From assembly GCF_001690275.1 (NCBI RefSeq), contig NZ_LZGW01000001.1:124001-188000 (forward strand): 64,000 nucleotides of DNA, in the 5' to 3' direction. The translations under genes were made by a program, and so were the position numbers. The notes under the pieces were generated by a model, which worked only from the letters and a program-made list of their open reading frames with translations, searched no databases and was not told the DNA's origin. Positions 39,899-47,810 of this stretch are shown in pieces (the stretch's first letter is position 1; every line of letters begins with the position of its first letter). The DNA is from Gilliamella sp. WF3-4. Lineage in GTDB: Bacteria > Pseudomonadota > Gammaproteobacteria > Enterobacterales > Orbaceae.

Positions 39899-40738
39899 TT
39901 AACTTTCATATAAAGGCGAAACGTTTAATGATTTAGTCACAAAACTATGAACTGATAGTGCTTTAAGCTTTGATTGAATCGCTAAAGCTTGTTGTTTAGA
40001 TTCGCATTGTGTAAAAACACATGCTCCAGTGCCAGTTAATCGAGTTGTGCCATATTGTGAAAGATAAGTAATAATATTATCTACCTTTGGATAACGTTTT
40101 CGAACGACATTTTCACAATCATTTTTAAATTCGCTAAACGGTAAAGAAAGCAAATCAGTTATATTCTGGATAGGCGTATCACGGGTTAATTCAGGATCAT
40201 TAAATACCTTAACTGTAGATATTTCAATATTAGGATAAGCAACTAGATACCAATATTCAGGAATATCTATAGGGGAAAATTGATCGCCAATCCCCTCGGC
40301 AAACGCAGCATGCCCATAAATAAAAATGGGCACATCAGCGCCAATTGTGCGGCCAATTTCAATTAATTCATCCAGTGATAAATTTAATTGCCATAACTGA
40401 TTAAGCGCAACTAATACCGTCGCTGCATTAGATGAGGCACCGCCAAGACCACCACCCATTGGAATCTTTTTATCAATGGCAATGTCTACTCCCAGTTTTG
40501 TTAGTTTGACATAAGATTTTAATCGTTCTGCGGCAATTATGATTAGATTTTTATCATCTGGAATATTTGCAAATGATGTCAATAGGTTAACTTGATCATC
40601 TTGGCGGAGGGTAAATGATAAGTTGTCACAGTAATCAATAAATTGAAATAATGTCTGTAAATTATGGTAATTATCAGCACGACGACCAGTAATATACAAA
40701 AATAAATTTAATTTAGCTGGCGATAACCATTGTTTCAT
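39899..40738 (-). CDS. ispE: 4-diphosphocytidyl-2-C-methyl-D-erythritol kinase
   Basis: A GHMP-family kinase of the MEP isoprenoid pathway. The 279-residue protein begins SPAKLNLFLYITGRRADNYHNL, has the ATP loop PMGGGLGGASSNAAT (about residue 90) and the third GHMP motif TRLTGTGACVFTQ near the C terminus. lolB lies 12 bp upstream on the same strand, and hemA is divergent, as in E. coli; prs, normally next, is not present. Confidence 0.95.
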   Translation of the reverse strand: MKQWLSPAKLNLFLYITGRRADNYHNLQTLFQFIDYCDNLSFTLRQDDQVNLLTSFANIPDDKNLIIIAAERLKSYVKLTKLGVDIAIDKKIPMGGGLGGASSNAATVLVALNQLWQLNLSLDELIEIGRTIGADVPIFIYGHAAFAEGIGDQFSPIDIPEYWYLVAYPNIEISTVKVFNDPELTRDTPIQNITDLLSLPFSEFKNDCENVVRKRYPKVDNIITYLSQYGTTRLTGTGACVFTQCESKQQALAIQSKLKALSVHSFVTKSLNVSPLYES

Positions 40739-40750
40739 AACTATTACCCG

Positions 40751-41371
40751 TTATCGTAAAATCCAGTTACTAATTTTTAAGCGGATAACTTCATCATCAT
40801 GTGTAAGCTCAATCGCTGCAGGTAAGTCAATCTTTTTATTTTTATAGGTGTAAGTCGCATAACTTGGAATTTTTAATGCCCATTTGTTATTATTTTGCAT
40901 AAATACAGTTGAAGTTAATCGCCCAGCATTATCTATTTTGTCTGTATTTACGTTGTCTGAAAATCCTTTTAGCCAATTATGTAAAGAATTCAGCGGAATG
41001 TTTACGTTAGATATTTTTTTCATAAGATTTTCAATATTGACATCTTGATAGCTTCCACCATTTTGATCAACTAATTGAGCATTGTCAGGCTCCACGCTTA
41101 ACGTCAAAATGTTGGTACCAACAGGTGTAGTTAATTTGACTTCGTAATTATCTGTTGACTGTTGGGTAATTAAAAATCGACCATAATTTCGAGATTTATC
41201 ACTTATATGAGCTATACTGCCTTTAACTTGGAATGCATTTATTTGCTTGAGATTTTGTTGATGTGCTTGCCATTGTTGTTCAACTGATGCCGTATTTTGT
41301 GATTTAGTTGCTTGGCATGCGGTGATAAGTAAAAGCAACATGATAATAAAAGCATATTTAATTTTAGACAT
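40751..41371 (-). CDS. lolB: Outer-membrane lipoprotein receptor LolB
   Basis: LolB receives lipoproteins from LolA and inserts them in the outer membrane. The 206-residue precursor has the signal peptide YAFIIMLLLLITAC with lipid Cys19, then the half-barrel fold typical of LolA/LolB: NAFQVKGSIAHI, GRFLITQQSTDNYEVKLTTPVGTNIL and WLKGFSD, ending in VIRLKISNWILR. Position and context (lolB-ispE, divergent from hemA) confirm the call. It complements lolCDE elsewhere in the window. Confidence 0.93.
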   Translation of the reverse strand: MSKIKYAFIIMLLLLITACQATKSQNTASVEQQWQAHQQNLKQINAFQVKGSIAHISDKSRNYGRFLITQQSTDNYEVKLTTPVGTNILTLSVEPDNAQLVDQNGGSYQDVNIENLMKKISNVNIPLNSLHNWLKGFSDNVNTDKIDNAGRLTSTVFMQNNNKWALKIPSYATYTYKNKKIDLPAAIELTHDDEVIRLKISNWILR

Positions 41372-41460
41372 GAAATAACTCTTTAGTTGTTAGTTTCAAA
41401 GATTGCAATATTATAACTGATAATTGTCGGAATAAGAAAAAGAACCTTTGTGGTTTTTTA

Positions 41461-41468
41461 TGTATAAT
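41461..41468 (+). promoter_or_regulatory. Candidate -10 for hemA
   Basis: TGTATAAT at 41461-41468 contains a consensus TATAAT (41463-41468) with TG directly before it, about 68 bp upstream of the hemA start. No good -35 hexamer is at the usual distance, so this is a candidate only. Confidence 0.4.
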
Positions 41469-41535
41469 ACAAATTTTAAAGAAACGCTTAATAAAATAAT
41501 TATACCTAACAGAACCTATAAAAAGAAGCGATGCA

Positions 41536-42807
41536 ATGTCAATTACAATTTTTGGTGTTAATCATAAAACTGCGTCGGTCTCTTTAAGAGAAAAGCTTGC
41601 TTTTCCTACTGAGATTGTCGATAAAGCGCTATACAGCTTATACCAACACCCTTTGGTTGAAGGGTGTGCTATTTTGTCTACCTGTAATCGAACAGAAATT
41701 TATCTTAGTTATGAACATCCAACTGATTATCTAAGATTAAAACAATCAGTCGAAAGTTGGTTAGGGCAATTTCATCATATTGATATTAATCTTTATCGAG
41801 ATTCACTTTATTGGCATGATGGACAAGGTGCTGTTGAACATTTAATGGCAGTGGCAAGTGGTTTAGACTCTATGATCATTGGTGAACCACAAATTTTAGG
41901 ACAAGTTAAACAAGCATATCGTTTTGCTCAACAACAAGCTTGTTTGTCTGTTCAATTAAAAAAGCTTTTTCAAACTACATTTCATGTAGCCAAAATGGTT
42001 CGTAGTGAAACCAATATTGGTGCAAATACTGCATCTGTTGCTTATGCTTCTTGTTTAGTTGCTCGCCATCTTTTTGTTGATACCTCAAGTTTAAATATTA
42101 TGCTTGTTGGGGCAGGGGAAACGATAGAGCTTATCTCTCGTTACTTAAAGCCACATGGATTTAATCAAGTTATTATTGCCAATCGAACTCGCGAAAAAGC
42201 ATTGAAACTTGCTTCTGATATTGATGCAGAAATCATTTCATTGCCTGATATTGCTAACCGACTTAAGGATGTTGATATTGTGATTAGTTCAACAGCGAGC
42301 CCCCTACCTATTATTGGTAAAGGTATGGTTGAACGAACCTTGCGGGCTAGAAATTATCGTCAAATGTTATTTATTGACTTAGCGGTTCCCCGTGATGTTG
42401 AAGAAGAAGTTAATCAACTTGATAATGTACACCTCTATACTATTGATGATTTACAAAAAACAGTTGAAAGTAATTTAGAGCAACGAGCCATTGCCGCTAA
42501 AGAGGCACAATACCTTATTCAAGAGCAAGCAGAACATTTTATAAGTTGGCTTAAGGCTAGACATGCGGTTGCTTATGTTAAGCAGTATCGTAGTAATGCT
42601 GAAAGTATTAAACGTGAGCTACAAATAAAAGCTTTAAATGCGATCAAACAAGGTGCCAATATTGATGATGTTTTTGCTGAGTTTTCACATCGTTTAACCA
42701 ATAAATTAATTCATGCACCAACGCAAACATTACTCCATGCTGCGAGACACGATTGCGATGGCTGTTTTAAAGTGCTAAGTAAAGGTTTAGGGTTAAAAGA
42801 ACATTAG
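41536..42807 (+). CDS. hemA: Glutamyl-tRNA reductase
   Basis: The first committed enzyme of C5-pathway tetrapyrrole synthesis; it reduces glutamyl-tRNA to glutamate-1-semialdehyde. The 423-residue protein shows GVNHKTASVSLREKLAF, the catalytic Cys50 in LSTCNRTEIY, GLDSMIIGEPQILGQVK, the NADPH-binding GAGETIELISRYL, and the C-terminal dimerisation region LTNKLIHAPTQTLLHAA. prfA and prmC, which follow hemA in E. coli, are absent here. Confidence 0.97.
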   Translation: MSITIFGVNHKTASVSLREKLAFPTEIVDKALYSLYQHPLVEGCAILSTCNRTEIYLSYEHPTDYLRLKQSVESWLGQFHHIDINLYRDSLYWHDGQGAVEHLMAVASGLDSMIIGEPQILGQVKQAYRFAQQQACLSVQLKKLFQTTFHVAKMVRSETNIGANTASVAYASCLVARHLFVDTSSLNIMLVGAGETIELISRYLKPHGFNQVIIANRTREKALKLASDIDAEIISLPDIANRLKDVDIVISSTASPLPIIGKGMVERTLRARNYRQMLFIDLAVPRDVEEEVNQLDNVHLYTIDDLQKTVESNLEQRAIAAKEAQYLIQEQAEHFISWLKARHAVAYVKQYRSNAESIKRELQIKALNAIKQGANIDDVFAEFSHRLTNKLIHAPTQTLLHAARHDCDGCFKVLSKGLGLKEH

Positions 42808-42842
42808 TCAATTTTGGTGTCGCCTAAAGGGGAAATGATAAG

Positions 42843-43100
42843 TTGGATCAAATAGAATTTTTTGATATTCCAAGTCCTTGTAAGCGTGTTTGTCAAACAG
42901 ATAAACAAGGTTATTGTATTACCTGTTATCGTTCCAGAGAAGAAAGATTTAAATGGTTAACCTTTAATGATAGGCAAAAACAAGAAATCTTACGCTTGTG
43001 CAAACAACGGGCGTTAAGACGACGTTATCTATTATCACAACAGCAACACCAGCATCAGCAATTAAATCCAGTTACATCACAAATTGAGCTCAATTTTTAA
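42843..43100 (+). CDS. DUF1289 family protein (zinc-type)
   Basis: An 85-residue protein with SPCKRVCQTDKQGYCITCYRSREERFKW, the four-Cys pattern of DUF1289 (YdhL-like), followed by a basic helix LRLCKQRALRRRYLL and a Gln/His-rich tail. It probably binds zinc or another metal; function is unknown. The start is TTG at 42843 because AAGGGG lies about ten bases before it and no ATG is in frame. Confidence 0.82.
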   Translation: MDQIEFFDIPSPCKRVCQTDKQGYCITCYRSREERFKWLTFNDRQKQEILRLCKQRALRRRYLLSQQQHQHQQLNPVTSQIELNF

Positions 43101-43219
43101 GATAAACGTATCTATTTTTAATGCTATCTTGTAATTTTGTTTAACTAGGAGTAGGATTTTTAGCAAGATAAGGCAGGCAATTATTTAACTACCTTTTTAA
43201 TCTAATTGGAATCTAAAAC

Positions 43220-43462
43220 ATGAAAATGTGTATTGCCTGTGGCATGCCAATGACCGCAATTAGTGACTATCCGCTACTTGATATGTCGAAAAGTTATTGT
43301 AAGCATTGTGCTCATAAAGACGGCACAATGAAAACATTTGACGAAAAATGGTATGAAGTTGCATTACAATATGCCAATAATCACAATGTAGATAAAGCCG
43401 TAGCTAAACAAACAGCTTATATCATTCTTAAAAAATTACCTGCTTGGAAACGTAAGTGGTAG
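43220..43462 (+). CDS. Zinc-ribbon domain protein
   Basis: An 80-residue protein starting MKMCIACGMPMTAISDYP, continuing with KSYCKHCAHKDGTM, a C-x2-C...C-x2-C zinc ribbon (Zn_ribbon_2-like), then a helical tail ending KLPAWKRKW. The domain is known from small proteins of unassigned function. It lies 120 bp after the DUF1289 gene on the same strand; a shared transcript is possible but not shown. Confidence 0.8.
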   Translation: MKMCIACGMPMTAISDYPLLDMSKSYCKHCAHKDGTMKTFDEKWYEVALQYANNHNVDKAVAKQTAYIILKKLPAWKRKW

Positions 43463-43504
43463 CTTGTTTTTTAGGCAAATGAAATGCCTTACAGCTAATA
43501 TCTG

Positions 43505-43533
43505 TTGGCAGATATAGTAAAGCTCAGTATAAT
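43505..43533 (+). promoter_or_regulatory. Sigma70 promoter of tRNA-Leu
   Basis: TTGGCA at 43505-43510 and a perfect TATAAT at 43528-43533 are separated by exactly 17 bp, about 30 bp before the 5' end of the mature tRNA. This is the best promoter seen in the window. Confidence 0.85.
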
Positions 43534-43562
43534 GCCAACGTTTACTTGTTTTCACGTTTAGT

Positions 43563-43649
43563 GCCAGTGTGGCGAAATTGGTAGACGCAGCGGATTCAAA
43601 ATCCGCCGCCCTTAAAAGCGTGTCGGTTCGAGTCCGACCACTGGCACCA
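43563..43649 (+). tRNA. tRNA-Leu (anticodon CAA)
   Basis: The acceptor stem GCCAGTG/CACTGGC closes an 87-base class II tRNA with the long variable arm typical of Leu (CCGCCCTTAAAAGCGTG region). The D-arm GGCGAAATTGGTAGACGC is the usual Leu form, the anticodon loop TTCAAAA gives CAA, and the T-arm is GTCGGTTCGAGTCCGAC. The terminal CCA is encoded (ends at 43649). The prophage-like region starts directly downstream. Confidence 0.97.
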
Positions 43650-44026
43650 ATAAAATCAATATTTCATCTTAACTTTTCTTCTGTTGTAAATTATCAAAAA
43701 ATAATAAGTGGCGGTAAAATGGCTGTTGATTTAGATAAATAAAAAGCAACTCCGCACATTGAAGCGCATGCAATAAATCTATCAATGTTATTGTAAGGCT
43801 CGCACGGCAAAGCATCATATGTCTTAGCTGTTAAATTAACTATGATTGTGCAGCGAATTTTAGCCCCATCTTTTTTGTAGCCAGCCTATAAGCCGATCTA
43901 TCACAATTGCAATAGGCCATGATAGATACGCCATTGAGAGCCATTGTTGAAATGTAATGTGAGAATTTAAAACCTTTCATAATATTTATCTTTTAAGTAA
44001 TTCTGGAATCAGTCAGCTCAGTTGAG
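43650..44026 (-). other. Decayed short phage-like ORFs downstream of tRNA-Leu
   Basis: The minus strand holds short open frames, for example from an ATG near 43978 (MKGFKFSHYISTMALNGVSI, ending after about 46 codons) and an overlapping frame that reads AKTYDALPCEPYNNIDRFIA. They resemble the small overlapping ORFs common beside prophage immunity regions, but no family was assigned. No integrase gene was found. Confidence 0.35.
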
Positions 44027-44212
44027 CTATGTCTTAACTCTGAATACATGACACAATGTCGCACACCACTGGTTAACTATTCTTTTTACTTTGTTTAATT
44101 TTTCTTTTAAAAGTTTTAAACCTTCAAATATTGTAGCTTTTTGAGAGCCGTAAGTAACAGCTAGTTCTTTTAATAATGCGCTCTCTTCTTCTGTCAAGTA
44201 CGCGCTGGGCAA
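44027..44212 (-). CDS. Small RHH-like (CopG-type) phage/plasmid protein, possibly truncated
   Basis: A 61-residue ORF with SAYLTEEESALLKELAVTYG and FEGLKLLKEKLNK, consistent with a ribbon-helix-helix type DNA-binding segment as found in small prophage or plasmid proteins. The C-terminal part (VNQWCATLCHVFRVKT) does not look like a normal end and may come from a frameshift. Low certainty. Confidence 0.4.
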   Translation of the reverse strand: MPSAYLTEEESALLKELAVTYGSQKATIFEGLKLLKEKLNKVKRIVNQWCATLCHVFRVKT

Positions 44213-44269
44213 ACGCAGTCATCCTGCATTCCGCGGTCGGTACGCCTGTTAGTGTTTTGTTGCTTTTCT

Positions 44270-44554
44270 CTATTCATTATTCAGCGCATCATCTGCAGAA
44301 ATGTAGCAATCGTCACCCGTTTTCGATTGATAACGATATACATTAATTTTTTTACTGTTACAAGTCATTAATAAAAGATGTTTGTTATCATAATGTTGAT
44401 GATACAGTTGCCAAAAAGCCGCTTTTGCTATCTCAAAGTTGGTAGTATTAGTCCTTGTTTCTAAAAGAATTTCACTACCACCTCTTCTTTGCTTTAATAC
44501 GTAGACTCTGTATGTTTTTAAATCCGTAGATGCTGCCACTCTCTTCCCCCTCAA
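44270..44554 (-). CDS. Hypothetical phage-associated protein
   Basis: A 94-residue protein, not assigned to a family. It is a mixed alpha/beta sequence with KTYRVYVLKQRRGGSEILLE and FWQLYHQHYDNKHLLLMTCN, typical in size and composition of early-region prophage hypotheticals. It overlaps no other gene and follows the ORF at 44580-44768 in the same direction. Confidence 0.5.
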   Translation of the reverse strand: MRGKRVAASTDLKTYRVYVLKQRRGGSEILLETRTNTTNFEIAKAAFWQLYHQHYDNKHLLLMTCNSKKINVYRYQSKTGDDCYISADDALNNE

Positions 44555-44579
44555 ATCGTTGTAACGTTCTGTTGTTGTG

Positions 44580-44768
44580 CTATATATTGTGAATAAGCAG
44601 AGCTTGCGTATTGATTCCTTGTTGTTTGTATAATTTTTCTGTCAATGGACTTATTTCAAAAAAAGCGGGCGGGTTATATTTTCCCCAGTACTCTAGCAAA
44701 AATAACTCGTCTCGTAATTTACAAAAATCTCTATTGACTCGGCAATATGCGACTCGTTTATTTTTCAA
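44580..44768 (-). CDS. Hypothetical small protein
   Basis: A 62-residue ORF (MKNKRVAYCRVNRDFCKLRD...). It has two Cys and a hydrophobic middle (ELFLLEYWGKYNPPAFFEIS). Function is unknown; it is part of the phage-like minus-strand run with the preceding ORF. Confidence 0.4.
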   Translation of the reverse strand: MKNKRVAYCRVNRDFCKLRDELFLLEYWGKYNPPAFFEISPLTEKLYKQQGINTQALLIHNI

Positions 44769-44894
44769 TTCAATAAAATTGTTGTTCTTCGCCTGACACC
44801 TCTATTATATCACGTAGTAACATCAATTATATTTGAATATAAATTATTTTCGAAACGCCGGCGTATTTCGGACTTAAATAGGCTGCGTAGCTCA

Positions 44895-45140
44895 TTATTC
44901 CGCTCCTTTAATGTCATTTGTTAGATTGTCGTTAAAACCACGGCAACCCTCAATAGTGAGAGCGACCATATTACTCAAAAACGTTTCTCCGCTTGTTTTA
45001 CCCACTTTACTGGTTTTTTTGCGGATTGGGAACTCGTCTCTTTGAATTTTGTTTTTAGCTGTCGCAGGTATACCCGTCAGTTCAGCAAATTTTTGTGTAG
45101 TAACAAAAGGGACTTGTGGTGCTATTGCAATTTTTGGAAT
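44895..45140 (-). pseudogene. Cox/Apl-like phage regulator fragment, no canonical start
   Basis: The minus strand encodes PFVTTQKFAELTGIPATAKN, QRDEFPIRKKTSKVGKTSG and VALTIEGCRGFNDN before the TAA at 44895-44897. This is the layout of small excisive/Cox-type helix-turn-helix regulators of temperate phages. No ATG, GTG or TTG exists in frame upstream of the conserved part before a stop; the best possible start is an ATT near 45140. It is therefore either broken or has an unusual start. It is divergent from the CI-like repressor, as in a P2/HP1-type switch. Confidence 0.5.
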
Positions 45141-45277
45141 TATGGTTAATAATCCTATATTTAAACTTATTGATGTTTATTGGTGCTTGCTTTCCATCCG
45201 TTTTGTTATGTTTTTGGGATTGCCATAGCACATTGTTGTGTTTCAATAACAATTTGTTAATATTTTTGAGGTTATAA

Positions 45278-45633
45278 ATGGAATATGATTCAAATATTCG
45301 AAATATTATTGAACGCATCATGATTGCTTATGAAAAAACAATAAAAGGAATTGCAGATCTAATGAATGCCTCAGCGAGCGTAATAGGGAACAGAATCCAC
45401 AGGAGTCGTTTCCACATGATCTTGTCTTGAGTTGTATTGTGGATACAGGAATAAATCCGCAATGGTTTTGTACGGGCGAGGGCGCTCCAACATTGACGGT
45501 ATCAAAATAGAAAAAATCAATTGATGTTACAAATGAAGCATTAGAAAAATTAGAACGTATCGCAACATTAAAAAGCCGTGGCGCTATTGTTACTGATAAA
45601 AAATCTAATGTATTAAAGACTAAATTGATTTGA
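45278..45633 (+). pseudogene. CI-type phage repressor, frameshifted, with SHOCT-like tail
   Basis: An ATG at 45278 preceded by GAGG starts SNIRNIIERIMIAYEKTIKG, then IADLMNASASVIGNRIH, the CI-repressor N-terminal helix-turn-helix. The frame must shift by one base near 45404 to continue as ESFPHDLVLSCIVDTGINPQ then WFCTGEGAP, the typical end of that domain. That frame meets TAG at 45508, after which the same frame gives EALEKLERIATLKSRGAIVT, a SHOCT-like segment, ending at 45633. So the gene carries one frameshift and one stop. It should have been the immunity repressor of a lysogenic phage. Confidence 0.7.
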
Positions 45634-45646
45634 TAGGAAATAAATA

Positions 45647-46264
45647 ATGTCTACAAAAAAATCTAAGATCACAGTAAAAAAGGTTTTTATTTTTAGTTTA
45701 ATAATTTTTGCCATCTATATCATTACTTTTCCTAAAGACGATTCACCACCTAATTCAATTATGGTTACTTTAGGTGGTGTTTCTCTTTGTTCATTTGTTA
45801 TTTGTGGTTTAATTTTGTTAGGTCGAGCAATCTTCGGACAAGGCAACAGAAATGGACGAATTGAAAAATGTAGGGCTTGTTGTTGTTGTACTAAAAAAGC
45901 TTCAGTTCAAACTGCTTCATATAACGATTCAAACTATACCGATAATAATGAATACGAACAGAAAGAACAAGATTTTGAAAAATTTAAAAATAGCTTAACC
46001 ACAATTTGGAGTTCAGGCTTATTTTCAATTTCATTTGAATATTCCGATGGCAAAAGAGAATTATTATTAGATAAAGTGCAAATAAACTCATATAACGAAG
46101 TTTATTTTTCTGGTTACTGTTTTGACAGCAACGATCAACGTACATTTAAAACAGACTGCTTGGAATCTTATATTGAATATGCAGAAAAAGAATACAGCCC
46201 ACGCCGCTTTTTAACCGAAGCCCTTGGGTTGGATTTAGAGTATGTTAAAGAGTTGAAAGTTTAA
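45647..46264 (+). CDS. Membrane protein with Cys-rich motif and WYL-like C-terminal domain
   Basis: A 205-residue protein with two membrane helices (VFIFSLIIFAIYIITF and VTLGGVSLCSFVICGLILLG), a striking KCRACCCCTKK cluster just after the second, a Asn/Asp-rich linker, and a C-terminal domain FSISFEYSDGKRELLLDKVQ...FSGYCFDSNDQRTFKTDCLESYI. The last part resembles the small SH3-like beta-barrel of WYL-type domains seen in prophage proteins. No function is assigned. A good ribosome binding site (ATAGGAAATAA) precedes the ATG, 13 bases after the SHOCT-like tail of the repressor pseudogene. Confidence 0.65.
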   Translation: MSTKKSKITVKKVFIFSLIIFAIYIITFPKDDSPPNSIMVTLGGVSLCSFVICGLILLGRAIFGQGNRNGRIEKCRACCCCTKKASVQTASYNDSNYTDNNEYEQKEQDFEKFKNSLTTIWSSGLFSISFEYSDGKRELLLDKVQINSYNEVYFSGYCFDSNDQRTFKTDCLESYIEYAEKEYSPRRFLTEALGLDLEYVKELKV

Positions 46265-46288
46265 TTAAAAACTAGCTTTATTCTATAG

Positions 46289-46369
46289 CTGGAAAACTTG
46301 AAAGAAAAGGGTGCGATTACTGATGATGAATATCAGCTATTGCAAGGTAGTATCTTAAAGACAAACTAA
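46289..46369 (+). pseudogene. SHOCT-like fragment
   Basis: After an in-frame TAG the plus strand reads LENLKEKGAITDDEYQLLQG then SILKTN and TAA, a 27-codon piece matching the SHOCT (short C-terminal) module. It has no start codon and no N-terminal domain. It follows the WYL-like gene by 24 bp, so it may be a former tail of that protein separated by a stop. Confidence 0.55.
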
Positions 46370-46394
46370 CTTTAATCATCGAAAAAGGGAAAAA

Positions 46395-46955
46395 ATGATT
46401 GATTATAAAACAGCAACAAAACAGCAACTATTAGCAGAATTTGAACGATTAAAAAAGCTATCTAAAGATAGTGGTTTTTTTACTAAAAAGGAGTTTTTGC
46501 ATTTTCCAGAAATTGCAATGCCTGATGAAACGCCTATCGCAATATCGTCTGGACACATGGATGGCAAAACGTGGTTAATTATATTAACAAATCACCGAGT
46601 GATTTTTTTAGATAAAGGTATGTTTTTTGGTTTAAAACAAATAGCGATAAACCTAAGCCACATCTCATCTGTTGGCGGACAAACAAAAATATTATTTGGT
46701 CAAATTGTAATAGCGGCAGACGGGCATACGTACACAGTCGAAAATGTAGATAAAGATAATGTAATTCCGTTTACAAACATGGTTAAAGAAGCAATGGAAG
46801 CCGTAAAACAAAATGGAACTAACACCCAGCAAATACAACAACAAAACGCAAATAACGACCCGTACGAGAGATTAGAAAAATTAGCAACATTGAAAGAAAA
46901 AGGTATCATCACAGAAGAAGAGTTTCAAGCGCAAAAAGCAAAAATCTTGGGGTGA
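46395..46955 (+). CDS. PH domain protein with SHOCT tail (prophage-type)
   Basis: A 186-residue protein: a short N-terminal helix, a bacterial PH domain (YokE-type) with PIAISSGHMDGKTWLIILTN, HRVIFLDKGMFFGLKQIAI and SHISSVGGQTKILFGQIVI, a Gln/Asn-rich linker, and a C-terminal SHOCT module YERLEKLATLKEKGIITEEE then FQAQKAKIL. Proteins of this architecture are common near immunity regions of prophages; their function is unknown. AAAAAGGGAAAAA precedes the ATG. It is intact, unlike most of its neighbours. Confidence 0.75.
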   Translation: MIDYKTATKQQLLAEFERLKKLSKDSGFFTKKEFLHFPEIAMPDETPIAISSGHMDGKTWLIILTNHRVIFLDKGMFFGLKQIAINLSHISSVGGQTKILFGQIVIAADGHTYTVENVDKDNVIPFTNMVKEAMEAVKQNGTNTQQIQQQNANNDPYERLEKLATLKEKGIITEEEFQAQKAKILG

Positions 46956-46965
46956 TTTAGTACAC

Positions 46966-47215
46966 GGCTAGACACGAGGGTTTAGCTTTATATTAGAATT
47001 GCGTGCAACTGCACCCTGCCCACTAATCTCGTAAAGCACACTTAAATGGGGTATGAGCAATTATGGCAGGGTCTTCAAAAACTAGACACGGTTTATAATT
47101 TTTATTAGAATTGTTCGCAACATGCGTTGTGTAGGTGCAAACCGGTCGGCGATACGTATAGGGCTTTCTACTTATATCGTAAAAATCAATCAATTACTGC
47201 TGTGCTTATTTAATT
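46966..47215 (+). other. Degenerate repeated segment, possible Ash-like prophage remnant
   Basis: Two related stretches occur: CTAGACACG at 46969 followed by TTTATATTAGAATTG and GCAAC, and CTAGACACG at 47082 followed by TTTTTATTAGAATTG and GCAAC, about 113 bp apart. The second is followed by frames reading CSQHALCRCKPVGDTYRAFY and LYRKNQS, which I recall from small overlapping ORFs in Pasteurellaceae-type prophages (Ash-like). No intact gene is present. Confidence 0.4.
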
Positions 47216-47358
47216 ATAGATAGTGTTACATGATTTTATACTCATCATCCTCATTTTAAATTTGTGACAAATGGTATAAAAAATTTATAGTTAAATGATT
47301 TTTATACCATTTACGGTAATATTCTCTTCCCTTTTACATGCTTATAAAAATTAATGCG

Positions 47359-47810
47359 GTGAAAAAACGAACTATTCTTTATTGTCAGTTTACCACATAG
47401 CGTTGGTGGGTTGTTTTGATTCGGGTAGTCTTTTGTCTAGTTCTATTGATCGTATGATTGACAATCCTACCGTTAATGAAATAAAAATAACGATTGATAG
47501 AAAAGAGTTAACAATTCCTGCAAAACTAAGTGTTAATTATACATTTGAGTATGGTAAACATATGTTATCTTATGGTGATCAATCATTAAATTTTATTGTA
47601 AAACCTTCGATATCTAATACTTCAGGGTTAATTAATCCAACACAAAGCAACTATTATTTATTTACCACTTTCTATACAACGGCTAATGTGAGTGATGAAG
47701 CTTACGATAAGTTAATATCTAGTCATTTTAATTCTGTTCCAGTTGTTATTAATGGTGAAAATAAGAGGTTGAACTTCCTGTTAAAATTATTAATGGTGTG
47801 TTTATTGTGT
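47359..47810 (+). pseudogene. Lipoprotein-like gene, frameshifted and cut by an IS
   Basis: A frame open from 47382 contains HIALVGCFDSGSLLSSSIDR followed by about 130 residues of beta-rich sequence (ITIDRKELTIPAKLSVNYTF, QSNYYLFTTFYTTANVSDEA) and runs into the IS end at 47808. A GTG at 47359 starts KKRTILY in another frame; a single-base shift would join it to SVYHIALVGC, giving a good lipobox (LVGC). I infer a lipoprotein gene with a frameshift in its signal peptide, truncated by the IS. No family was recognised. Confidence 0.5.

Noticed and set aside
44945-44970. Similarity of CRISPR spacer 2 to the Cox-like region (ACCCTC...AATAGTGA)
   Set aside because: The match is short and contains an indel, so it is not a credible protospacer; it is likely chance.
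45082-45321. 79-codon minus-strand frame opposite the CI/Cox switch
   Set aside because: Low-complexity Asn/Lys/Ile sequence overlapping recognisable phage regulators in other frames; taken as a shadow.
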